NCBI RefSeq assembly: GCF_010093065.1 | Contig: NZ_CP048113.1 | Coordinates: 7,706,001-7,770,000 of the forward strand | From: Chitinophaga agri | GTDB lineage: Bacteria > Bacteroidota > Bacteroidia > Chitinophagales > Chitinophagaceae | Direction: 5' to 3' | DNA length: 64,000 bases | The notes under the pieces: generated by a model | The model's database searches: none | Told to the model about the DNA's origin: nothing | Seen by the model: only the letters and a program-made list of their open reading frames with translations | Shown here: piece after piece, positions 18,900 through 26,696 of the stretch | How the letters are laid out: each line of letters opens with the position of its first letter | Numbering within the stretch: the first letter of the stretch is position 1 | Position numbers and translations under genes: made by a program

Positions 18900-19541
18900 T
18901 CACCAGCTGATGTGAAGAATGCTGTGCCCTTCTACAAAGTTATCCAGGAAGTTTTGCTGAAAGTTTTCTGCCCTCCATTTGTAATCTTCGTTATTAGAGT
19001 CATCCAGGTGGCCGAATAACCGTATCACATCTTTTCTGCTGAAGTAGGATCCATCATTTCGGAAATCATCATAGAAACTGCCTTTCACACCTTTTCGCTG
19101 ATAGCCGATCTCTTTATAATAAATGATCTTTCTTTTTTCGTAGGTCATTGCATACGATATAGCAGTGTAAGAGAAGTTAGCTGTTGTCAGCATCCCTGGA
19201 TGCTCGAATTTACGTTGCGTGCTGAAGGTATAAGTGTCATCCGGATCGAGACTATAACGCTTTTCAATCTTCGAGATGTCTGTATTGAGCATGAACGTTT
19301 TGTAGATGAGCGCCACTTTGTGCTCCGGGACGTCATTACTCTCCTGATATAGTTGTAGTTGTTGTTCAGTGTCAAAGATGATGATCTCAAAATACGTTGC
19401 AGGTTCAATGATGGTGTTGATCAGGTGCTCATTGCGGTGGATGATCTCAGGAAATACTTCAAGGTCTTCCAGATAATAGAAGGCATTGTATGCTGGTTCA
19501 TATTTCTCAGTAAGGGTATAATGATATAGGTCTAGTCCCAT
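18900..19541 (-). CDS. Hypothetical protein, MGLDLYHY N-terminus
   Basis: 213 residues, no signal peptide or transmembrane segment. I do not assign a family. The start MGLDLYHY and the many aromatic and acidic residues recall small cytoplasmic proteins that are common in Bacteroidota near toxin-immunity or accessory loci, but this is only resemblance. It lies 37 bases upstream of the acyltransferase on the same strand and may share its transcript. Codon use matches the neighbours. Confidence 0.8.
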   Translation of the reverse strand: MGLDLYHYTLTEKYEPAYNAFYYLEDLEVFPEIIHRNEHLINTIIEPATYFEIIIFDTEQQLQLYQESNDVPEHKVALIYKTFMLNTDISKIEKRYSLDPDDTYTFSTQRKFEHPGMLTTANFSYTAISYAMTYEKRKIIYYKEIGYQRKGVKGSFYDDFRNDGSYFSRKDVIRLFGHLDDSNNEDYKWRAENFQQNFLDNFVEGHSILHISW

Positions 19542-19599
19542 TTTATTGCAGGATGATACTATTAATTATTTCCTGAAAGATACTGTTTTCTGATAGTTT

Positions 19600-19639
19600 T
19601 AAAATGCAAAACCGGCGAAGGTAATCCCTGCGCCGGTTT
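19600..19639 (-). terminator. Probable terminator after the 239-residue hypothetical gene
   Basis: AAACCGGCG (19609-19617) pairs with 19631-19639 over nine bases. On the minus strand the stem runs into a T-rich stretch. It separates the 239-residue gene from the MGLDLYHY gene. Confidence 0.65.
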
Positions 19640-19729
19640 CATCTGCTCCGCTGTTCTATGTCTGTCAGACAGTACTATAATCAAAATAAGTTACTAGTAC
19701 TCAGTTATTATTAGAATAATAGATCGTGC

Positions 19730-20449
19730 TTATTGTCCCATGAATAATTCCCCCATTCCGCTGTCTATCCAGCGCTGTTTGGTGCTTAGTTTAAAAGGCT
19801 CCATGGCTGGGATAGTACGTTCCCGCAGGTTGACAGCGGAGAGTAGTCCCATGCCCAGTTTGACAGTTACACTGAGGAAAGTGCTCAGGTAGAGTAGTGT
19901 GTCAATATCGTCCTGATGCAGGGAGCTATCGGTGATGACTGCTTTGGTAACTTCCTGTAGTAGTACCTGTACCTCTTCCGCTGAGACCCAGCTGATGATG
20001 CCCATACCTTCTGCGCAGTAGATGGAGGAGTAGTTCATATTGCCAAGTACATTCATGATCCTGCGGCCTTCCGGGCTAAGTTGAATGTCGGGCAACCAGT
20101 GATAGAAACTCCTTTTTCCTGTAGAGAGATAGGGATGGTAATCGGATACCGTAGAAAAGATCAGCAGTTCGAAGAACATGCCCAGGTCATACCCCCAGGG
20201 TTTATCGGACATAAAGGTCTGCTGGTGCTGCATGTAGTTTTCCTCATAGCCCGGATAATTCCGGTAGCCGTTTTCCATCTGGCTAAAGAGATAGACCATT
20301 TCTCCAAACGTAGGTTTGTGCTTTGTAAGATAGATGGAGGTCTGGTTGTATATATCCCAGATCCTGAGATCCTCCCTTTGCACACTGGGCATGAGTATAT
20401 CATTAAATTTTTTTTCATCAAATAGGTGCAGGGTATGCCAGTCGCCCAT
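19730..20449 (-). CDS. Hypothetical cytoplasmic protein
   Basis: 239 residues without signal peptide; not recognised. It is mostly helical by composition, with aromatic-rich segments (FGEMVYLFSQ, WGYDLGMFFELL) and a central SPEGRRIMNVLGNMNYS block. It is flanked by hairpins on both sides, suggesting a single-gene transcript. Nothing in it indicates an enzyme. Confidence 0.75.
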   Translation of the reverse strand: MGDWHTLHLFDEKKFNDILMPSVQREDLRIWDIYNQTSIYLTKHKPTFGEMVYLFSQMENGYRNYPGYEENYMQHQQTFMSDKPWGYDLGMFFELLIFSTVSDYHPYLSTGKRSFYHWLPDIQLSPEGRRIMNVLGNMNYSSIYCAEGMGIISWVSAEEVQVLLQEVTKAVITDSSLHQDDIDTLLYLSTFLSVTVKLGMGLLSAVNLRERTIPAMEPFKLSTKQRWIDSGMGELFMGQ

Positions 20450-20483
20450 AAACAGGTAGTGTTATTGTAGGATAGTGTAATGT

Positions 20484-20516
20484 ACAAGCGCGCCAGCTAC
20501 AGCCAGACGCGCTTGT
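20484..20516 (-). terminator. Hairpin after the GH51 gene, possible terminator
   Basis: ACAAGCGCG (20484-20492) pairs perfectly with 20508-20516 around a 15-base loop. It lies 52 bases past the GH51 stop. There is no clear T-tract, so termination is only a guess. Confidence 0.5.
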
Positions 20517-20568
20517 GTAAAGATATTATTTATTCAGAGATGTATGACGTAGCATGGCAACGCCACTA

Positions 20569-22173
20569 TCATTTATGAGATACATTTTTAAATCGGATAG
20601 CTGTCACGGAATGTGCCGGGAAGGTATAGCTGGTGAATGGGCCGCGTAGTTGCTTTTCGGTTTCGGTCACCACATTTTTCGCCGGATTATCTAATGTATT
20701 GACCGCGTCAATGCCGGCAGCATTCAGCTCATAAGCTGTAACAGGCGTGTATTTAGTGTCAATGCTCCTCAGGTCTGCTTTGATGGCCAGTTCCGGATGT
20801 CGGTTCACGGCAAATATTACCAGGCTGCCATCTGCTTCATGCATGGTCACTGCCACGTCTAATGCTTTGGCATCTTTAGATCCGGGTACCTGTAGGTCGG
20901 GCGTGGTGACAGCCGCTTTCAGACTGATATTACCGGCATGCCGTCTGTAGAACTGCATAGGGTAGTAGATGGTCTGGCAAACGGAAGCCGTCTTGCTGGT
21001 CATGATAGGAGCCAGTACATTGACTGTCTGCGCCCAGGTGGCCATACCTACAATAGATGCCTGTCTGATCATGATGTTGAAGAATGTGGCGGTGCCGAGT
21101 GCATGTTCCCAGGTATAATATTCTTCCAGCTGATACGCGCCGGTGCCACCTGGTTCCCAGATACCCAGTTCATCGATAGAGATCTTCACGCCGTTTGCCC
21201 GGTGCGGGAACCGGTACCACTTACTGAAGTCGGTGACCTTTTCGGTCGTATGTGTCTGTATCTGTCTTTTCAGGGTCAGGATCAGTTGCTCCATATTGTC
21301 CACCTGCGGAAAAAGGGAGGCTGGTTTTGTCTTGTCAGAGCTTACATAGTGGTGCATGGAGATGTAGTCGCACACAGGCCCCATTTCCTTCAGCACATGG
21401 TCATTCCAGGCATCATCTGCCCCACATAGCACGAGCTTGGCGTCTTTGTCCTGGAGCTTGATAGCTTTGGTATACAGCCAGGCTTCTTTGACAAACTCCT
21501 TTACGTCCTGTAAACGGCCAATATCAGGGCCGGCAGCTTCCTCATTTCCTATACCCCAGTACTTTACCTTAAACGGATCGGCATGCCCGTTTTTACGGCG
21601 CATATTGGCATAATAGGTATCCTGGGTACCATTGCAGTATTCTACCCAGTTGCCCGCTTCTTCTGCAGTGCCAGTACCCATATTGACAGCAAAGTAAGTA
21701 TCTGTGTTCAGGAGCCGGGCGTAGGCAACCGCTTCGTCTGTACCGAAGTGGTTATCTTCTACGCCTCCCCAGATGAGGTTCGGCCGGCTGCGTCTTTCAC
21801 TCCGGGGGCCTACACCATCCATCCAGCGATAGATCTTGGTAAAGGTACCACCAGGATAGCGCAGGATGCTGGGCCTTAATCCGCGGATCTTTTCCAGCAC
21901 GTCTTTTCTTATGCCATTGGCATCGGACAGGGGAGAGCCCTCTTCGTAGATGCCGCCATTGACTGCCCTGCCCAGGTGCTCGATAAACTGTCCGTAGATG
22001 CCATCATCGATCGCTCCCTCCGGGTGAAGGAAATCTATTTCAATGCTTGCATTCAGGGGTACGCTACGGCTGATAGAACGGGCAGCGGCGAATGCACTGC
22101 CTTTTAATGCGAGGCCTAATCCGCTCACCCCTATCAGACCGATAAAATTTCTTCTTGTTACCTGCACATTCAT
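20569..22173 (-). CDS. GH51-type alpha-L-arabinofuranosidase, Tat-exported
   Basis: 534 residues. The N-terminus TRRNFIGLIG is a twin-arginine signal ending near AFAA (about residue 30). The catalytic region follows GH51 enzymes: IYGQFIEHLGRAVNGGIY near 60-76, LRYPGGTF, WGIGNEE with the acid/base E211, and SIDELGIWEP with the probable nucleophile E335. A C-terminal beta domain completes the protein. It should release arabinose from arabinan or arabinoxylan fragments in the periplasm. No other glycosidase or SusCD pair adjoins it. Export through Tat implies folding before translocation. Confidence 0.88.
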   Translation of the reverse strand: MNVQVTRRNFIGLIGVSGLGLALKGSAFAAARSISRSVPLNASIEIDFLHPEGAIDDGIYGQFIEHLGRAVNGGIYEEGSPLSDANGIRKDVLEKIRGLRPSILRYPGGTFTKIYRWMDGVGPRSERRSRPNLIWGGVEDNHFGTDEAVAYARLLNTDTYFAVNMGTGTAEEAGNWVEYCNGTQDTYYANMRRKNGHADPFKVKYWGIGNEEAAGPDIGRLQDVKEFVKEAWLYTKAIKLQDKDAKLVLCGADDAWNDHVLKEMGPVCDYISMHHYVSSDKTKPASLFPQVDNMEQLILTLKRQIQTHTTEKVTDFSKWYRFPHRANGVKISIDELGIWEPGGTGAYQLEEYYTWEHALGTATFFNIMIRQASIVGMATWAQTVNVLAPIMTSKTASVCQTIYYPMQFYRRHAGNISLKAAVTTPDLQVPGSKDAKALDVAVTMHEADGSLVIFAVNRHPELAIKADLRSIDTKYTPVTAYELNAAGIDAVNTLDNPAKNVVTETEKQLRGPFTSYTFPAHSVTAIRFKNVSHK

Positions 22174-22247
22174 GTGGGAGATATTGATTGTTCACTGATG
22201 AACAACAAGATGGTGAAATTTCAGGAGAATACATAAACAACATTGGT

Positions 22248-23423
22248 TTAATCCAGTTCTTGCAATAATTCAGCTATTTTCTGCCGGTACATGGCATATA
22301 AAGGTTCATTATTATAGTATAATGCCTTTTCCAGGTTGTGCCGGGCTTTCATTTTATCGCCTGTCTCTTTGTAAATGAGCCCGAGTTGATGATATGCGTT
22401 GTAATGGCTTTTATTCAGCATAAGGGATTGTTCGATCGCTGCGATACCATCTTCTACCTGACCAAGCTTGTATAGGGAAAATCCAAGATTAGCAAGGGCG
22501 TCATCGTTTTCCGGGTCGAGCTGTAGTGCCTTTTTCAGATGCACCTGGGCTTCTTCGTATTGCGACTGCTCCGAAAGATAGTAGCCGAGTAGGTTCAGAT
22601 CGAACGCGTTGTCAGGATCCATTGCGAGACGCCTTTTGGCTTCGTTGATCATATATGATTCATCGCCGTTTTCTGCTGCAATGAACCCTAACATGTAGCG
22701 GCAGTTTTCATGATACGCGGGCTCGTCAAGTAAACTTTCCAGTATGGGCGATGCGGTATCAAAATCTCTTTGCAGATAGCGGGAGAGGGCGCTGAAATAC
22801 AGACACTCTTTATTATCTGGTTCGACCGCCAGCATTACTTTGCACAATGCATACATTTCCTCATACCGGTCATAGCTTTCAAGTATGGAAACAACGGTCA
22901 GCAGCTTCTCACGGATCTGTTGGCGATTGGCTTCACTGAGGAAGGACCATGTCCTAGGTAGAATAGTTTCTTCCCATTCCAGCGGGAGTTCGGGCAGACT
23001 AGCCTCCGCACCATAATGTTGAGATAGCACCTCCTGCATCAGTATTCCCCTTTTGTTAAGAAATTCTCTTACAGGATTGTGAAAGGCCAGTAATACAATC
23101 AGTACGTCTACCGTGTTTATCGCTTCGTATCCTCTGGACATAGCTAATACTTCCGCATGGGCGAGGATGTTTTCTGCTACTACTGTTAACGGCAGAGAGT
23201 CATCTATATCGCCTTCCTCATCAGGTTCCAGTTCTTTTCTCGATATCTCCTCCCATTTCTGCTGGTCAACATCCTGCAGATATTTGCTCGCAAGGCATGG
23301 TGACCTCAATATGGATGCTAGTAAGTGATGGCTATGGATATAGTAGTGTTTGAAGTCTATGGAAACCTCACGGGAAAGTTGAATGACTTCCTCTAACTCC
23401 TTGGTCATGGTAAAATCATGCAT
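22248..23423 (-). CDS. Clp-N-like domain plus TPR protein
   Basis: About 391 residues from ATG 23421-23423; ATG 23406-23408 is also possible and an upstream in-frame ATG at 23507 exists. The N-terminal ~150 residues look like the double Clp N domain (ELEEVIQLSREVSIDFKHYY, then a second half with NTVDVLIVLLAF) that recruits substrates in ClpA/B/C, but no ATPase domain follows. Instead there are tetratricopeptide repeats (about 210-391), including LNLLGYYLSEQSQYEEA and ANLGFSLYKLGQ. It is likely a cytoplasmic adaptor or scaffold. The longer start runs into the decayed paralogue upstream, so I prefer the short one. Confidence 0.82.
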   Translation of the reverse strand: MHDFTMTKELEEVIQLSREVSIDFKHYYIHSHHLLASILRSPCLASKYLQDVDQQKWEEISRKELEPDEEGDIDDSLPLTVVAENILAHAEVLAMSRGYEAINTVDVLIVLLAFHNPVREFLNKRGILMQEVLSQHYGAEASLPELPLEWEETILPRTWSFLSEANRQQIREKLLTVVSILESYDRYEEMYALCKVMLAVEPDNKECLYFSALSRYLQRDFDTASPILESLLDEPAYHENCRYMLGFIAAENGDESYMINEAKRRLAMDPDNAFDLNLLGYYLSEQSQYEEAQVHLKKALQLDPENDDALANLGFSLYKLGQVEDGIAAIEQSLMLNKSHYNAYHQLGLIYKETGDKMKARHNLEKALYYNNEPLYAMYRQKIAELLQELD

Positions 23424-23440
23424 AGTATCATGTGTTTTTA

Positions 23441-23784
23441 TTATTTCAGATGAATCCAGCGAAGCCTGGATACAGGTTCGTAATCCTTTATCTCCAGTGG
23501 TGTCCATACCACATCCGGCCCATCATGCAGGTTGCCAATGTAAAAGGAAGTGTAGTAGTCGCATCTACGGTATCGTTTACCGGATGTCCTTCCTGTATGA
23601 GGTACCCCCATCTGATGACATCTATTGTCTCCAGATAGGGGCGTGCCATACAGGGCGATTTTAACATTGCCAGGAATAAATGATCGATGTGTATATATCC
23701 ATGGCTATACGCCACGGCTGTCTCGCGGGAGACATGCATAACTTCTAACGCCTCTGGCGTGAGTCTTTTATATAAATAATGCAT
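23441..23784 (-). pseudogene. Truncated Clp-N paralogue fused out of frame to an unrelated tail
   Basis: From ATG 23784 a frame encodes a half Clp-N domain (ALEVMHVSRETAVAYSHGYI, then PCMARPYLETIDVIRW) closely similar to the start of the next gene. Similarity stops after LPFTLAT and the frame ends at 23488. In a shifted frame the same strand then encodes a protein-like tail (YIGNLHDGPDVVWTPLEI, ending IHLK) that stops at 23441-23443. This pattern suggests a deletion joined the 5' part of a Clp-N/TPR gene to the 3' part of another gene. Whether the 98-residue product is made is unknown. Confidence 0.6.
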
Positions 23785-23817
23785 AGAATAGGGATACACT
23801 TAATATGCCTGATATTA

Positions 23818-24939
23818 TCAGGCTTTTATTTTCTTCTTCAGCCAGGCTCTCACCGGTTCATCATAATACTTCAGACTTAAATAACCCACTGCCACAGACA
23901 CGATGAAAGTCAGTATACCATACGCCACGCCTAAGGTCATAGGGAAATCAGGGCCTTTATATTTAGCCACCCAGCCGGTGTAAATATAGATAAAAGGATA
24001 GTGTGTAATGTAAATAGGATAAGACAGGTCCGCCAGGAACTTACAGATCCTAGACTCTTTTGCACCGTTTACCTGTCCGCTGGCACCCAGGTAAACGATG
24101 AGCGGGAACACCAGCATGATGACCACCGACTCATAAATACCATTCATCCACAGATGATCGGCGCCGCCGATACGGGGAATGGCCAGCACGATCGTCAGTA
24201 GTACACCACACCAGAGGAAGGCATTATGAATGCGTGTAGGCGTTGTGACACGTGATAATAACAATCCGCCGAAGAATGGGAACATCAGTCTGGTAAACCC
24301 TATACGCAGTTGTTCCGGTGTAACGGACCATCCGCCGATCACGTCGCCGGTCGGTCCGAATACCGTGTAGTGTATCAGTGCGATACCGGAGATGGCGACC
24401 AGTATAGATAAGGCTGTTTTAGGCAGCTTTCTGATACCCAGGGCGTACAGGATATTTGCGACATATTCGAAGAACAATGACCATGCTGGTCCATCCAGCG
24501 GATGCATTTCCTGCCAGCCCCTGATATCCATAGAAACGGGTATAGGGATCAGTGTGAGACCGATCAGTGCTACCAGCAGCAGCTTACCTACCGGCACGGT
24601 GTGAATGGCCGGGAAGACAGGGGAGTCCCCGAAATAAAAACAGACCGCACCGATGATCGTCCCCATGATCACCATCGGCTGGAGGCGTTCCAGCCTGCGT
24701 TTGAAGAAAGTACCAATGGTCAGTTTTTCCCAGCGGTCGTCATAGGCATACCCGATGACATAACCGGATAACAGGAAGAAGAAGTCTACGGCAAGGTAGC
24801 CGTGATTGATCATCAGGTCAAGGTGACTCGTGGAATACGCTTCAAGAATGTGGAATATCACTACGATCAATGCGGCTATGCCACGTAAGCCATCCAGTAC
24901 CAGGTAGTGAGGTTTGGTTGATAACGGTTGAGTACTCAT
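23818..24939 (-). CDS. Acyltransferase 3 (OafA-like) membrane protein
   Basis: About 373 residues from ATG 24937-24939; a GTG at 24990 would add 17 residues but gives a poorer start. It opens with YLVLDGLRGIAALIVVIFHI, the first helix with the conserved Arg and the catalytic His, then VDFFFLLSGYVI and about ten transmembrane segments. It differs enough from the acyltransferase at 17678 to be a separate lineage. Its acceptor is unknown; such proteins acylate extracytoplasmic sugars. Confidence 0.9.
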   Translation of the reverse strand: MSTQPLSTKPHYLVLDGLRGIAALIVVIFHILEAYSTSHLDLMINHGYLAVDFFFLLSGYVIGYAYDDRWEKLTIGTFFKRRLERLQPMVIMGTIIGAVCFYFGDSPVFPAIHTVPVGKLLLVALIGLTLIPIPVSMDIRGWQEMHPLDGPAWSLFFEYVANILYALGIRKLPKTALSILVAISGIALIHYTVFGPTGDVIGGWSVTPEQLRIGFTRLMFPFFGGLLLSRVTTPTRIHNAFLWCGVLLTIVLAIPRIGGADHLWMNGIYESVVIMLVFPLIVYLGASGQVNGAKESRICKFLADLSYPIYITHYPFIYIYTGWVAKYKGPDFPMTLGVAYGILTFIVSVAVGYLSLKYYDEPVRAWLKKKIKA

Positions 24940-25000
24940 AGTGGCCGTCAAGATATACAGAAAAATCTTCAAAAGATAGTCTTTTATCACTGCCGGACTA

Positions 25001-25032
25001 AAAAGACCAACGCAGGCAAATCAATGCCTGCG
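25001..25032 (-). terminator. Rho-independent terminator of the DsbA-like gene
   Basis: CGCAGGCA (25011-25018) pairs with TGCCTGCG (25025-25032); on the minus strand the stem is followed by TTGGTCTTTTT. It lies 47 bases past the stop. Confidence 0.75.
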
Positions 25033-25079
25033 CTGATGTATGCGATGTTTTGGGGCATGGCTGTTGTAAGGAGGGATGC

Positions 25080-26054
25080 TTATTTCCGGGTCCACAACGG
25101 GCCATTTTTGGAGTTGAACTTTTCCAGTAGTTTCTTATTTGCAAGATCTTCGAGAATGGCCCCACTCTGCGGTATTGTCTGGCCGCTGAGTTCTGCGAAC
25201 TCTCTCGTGGTCAATGTCCGGAACTGTCTGAACAATGCCTCCCAGGAGTGATCGCTGGTGGTCTTCTGCGCATCGGGTACCAGTTTCAGGATACTGTTCT
25301 CAAAAGACGCATAGGGTTTAGCCCCGTAGACCATTTCCTGGTGGCCGCTGTTGCTGGTCACAAACAATGTAGGAAAACCTCTTACACCATACTTTCGTGC
25401 GATGCCCAGGTCCTCCTGAAAACGTTGTACAGCAGAGGTTTTAAAGTCAGTTTTCAGCCTGGCTGTATCCAGTCCCGTTTCCATTGCTGCCTGACCAAGA
25501 TATTCCCATTTAGTGATATTCTTTTTCTCCAGAAATACCATTTCCCTGATCCTTCTCATGAAAAGCTGTGCTTTCTCTTCGTCCTGCATCTGTGCAGCTT
25601 TGAAGGCAATGGAAGGAGGATAAGAGGACGGCAGCGGGTCTTCCAGCCATACGTCTCCATCGATAGGCATCTGGTAATACTGACTGACCTCATCCCAGTG
25701 GTGGGCTACGTCAGCAGGTTTACTGATGCCGCCGCTGTTATAACTCCAGTCTGGCAGCAGCCCGCCCATACGATATTCAATTTCTATATAGCTGCCGTAC
25801 TCCATTTTTAATTTGCGCAGCTGCGGCTCTATACCCCAGCAACTGGAACAGATAGGATCGGTAAAATATATGATCTTGACAGGTTTGCTTTCATTGTTCA
25901 CTGCAATAGCGGCCGTCCCGCCGGTACGGCCAGGCATTTCACATACGCCGGTCTCCGGGTCGCATAACAGCGGATTATTTGTTTTCATCTGATGAGTTTG
26001 AGCTTGACACGTTGAAAAAATAAGTATAGTCAGGGATAGTAGGAACTGTTTCAT
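25080..26054 (-). CDS. DsbA-family thioredoxin-fold protein
   Basis: 324 residues from ATG 26052-26054, chosen because it gives a signal-like start (MKQFLLSLTILIF). The longer start at 26099 buries that signal. The thioredoxin-fold core has the redox pair C69-S-S-C72 (PICSSCWG) and a cis-Pro loop GFPTLF. Two further cysteines precede it in LLCDPETGVC. The last ~70 residues look like a small helical domain. It is of the FrnE/YjbH-like DsbA type and may act as an exported oxidoreductase or isomerase, or as a cytoplasmic adaptor if the signal is not used. It is divergent from an HxlR regulator that probably controls it. Confidence 0.85.
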   Translation of the reverse strand: MKQFLLSLTILIFSTCQAQTHQMKTNNPLLCDPETGVCEMPGRTGGTAAIAVNNESKPVKIIYFTDPICSSCWGIEPQLRKLKMEYGSYIEIEYRMGGLLPDWSYNSGGISKPADVAHHWDEVSQYYQMPIDGDVWLEDPLPSSYPPSIAFKAAQMQDEEKAQLFMRRIREMVFLEKKNITKWEYLGQAAMETGLDTARLKTDFKTSAVQRFQEDLGIARKYGVRGFPTLFVTSNSGHQEMVYGAKPYASFENSILKLVPDAQKTTSDHSWEALFRQFRTLTTREFAELSGQTIPQSGAILEDLANKKLLEKFNSKNGPLWTRK

Positions 26055-26116
26055 TGTTCGTTCACTTTTTGCATAAATTCTCCTTTTTACCAAAGTCATC
26101 CGCGCTATTGATCATT

Positions 26117-26158
26117 TTTGCAATATTTTAATGCAAATTTGCCAAGATGAAATTCATC
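26117..26158. promoter_or_regulatory. Operator candidates between dsbA-like and hxlR-like genes
   Basis: TTTGCA (26117-26122) and TGCAAA (26132-26137) form an inverted repeat with nine bases between, and GATGAAATTCATC (26146-26158) is a 13-base palindrome with a single central base. Both lie within the 124 bases between the divergent start codons, as expected for autoregulation by the HxlR protein. Confidence 0.5.
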
Positions 26159-26178
26159 CAGCAATAAGTCAGAAAAAC

Positions 26179-26508
26179 ATGACCACTAATAAAGAGATAA
26201 AATGCCAGCCTGAATGTGATGCAGAGAAGCTGCTGAAGCTGCTTTCCGGAAAATGGAAGCCTCAGATATTTAAACTGGCGGTCGCTGGTCCGCTCCGTTT
26301 CAGTAACCTGTTGCGTGAGATTCCCGGCTCCAATAAGCAGTCACTGTCAGTGGCCCTGAACGAACTGGTAGAAGAGAATGTACTTGAAAAGATAGTGGTG
26401 AAGCAAAAGCCCTTACATATCGAATACCTTTTTACAGACAGGGGCCGCTCACTGCTAAGTGTATTCCATAACCTGGAGGCTTTGGCCGGTTCGGAAGAGA
26501 AGAAGTAG
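26179..26508 (+). CDS. HxlR-family winged-helix regulator
   Basis: 109 residues from ATG 26179. The family signature is clear: LLSGKWKPQIFKLA, FSNLLREIPG and SLSVALNELVEENVLEK, then EYLFTDRGRSL. Two cysteines (C9, C13) precede the helix-turn-helix, the place where redox-sensing HxlR members such as YodB and HypR carry their sensor Cys. With a divergent thiol-disulfide oxidoreductase gene, a redox-responsive switch is a reasonable inference. An upstream start at 26131 is in frame but would cover the palindrome. Confidence 0.9.
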   Translation: MTTNKEIKCQPECDAEKLLKLLSGKWKPQIFKLAVAGPLRFSNLLREIPGSNKQSLSVALNELVEENVLEKIVVKQKPLHIEYLFTDRGRSLLSVFHNLEALAGSEEKK

Positions 26509-26696
26509 AGCCATCCAACCCGCGGCCGATCAGCCACCCGACAGTGTATCAGTTCGTATGTATGACAACGTGCTGATACATTCTTTGTGTAGTTACAGCG
26601 TTGTAATTTCCCCGGAAAAACCTTATCTTACAATCGTTAGCCTGTCCTGACCCCATACCTGAAACCATATCGTTCAGCAACCCAAATAGTCACTGT

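Noticed and set aside
20938..21429. 163-residue frame opposite the GH51 gene
   Set aside because: Antisense shadow of a well-supported enzyme gene; composition is unlike a protein.
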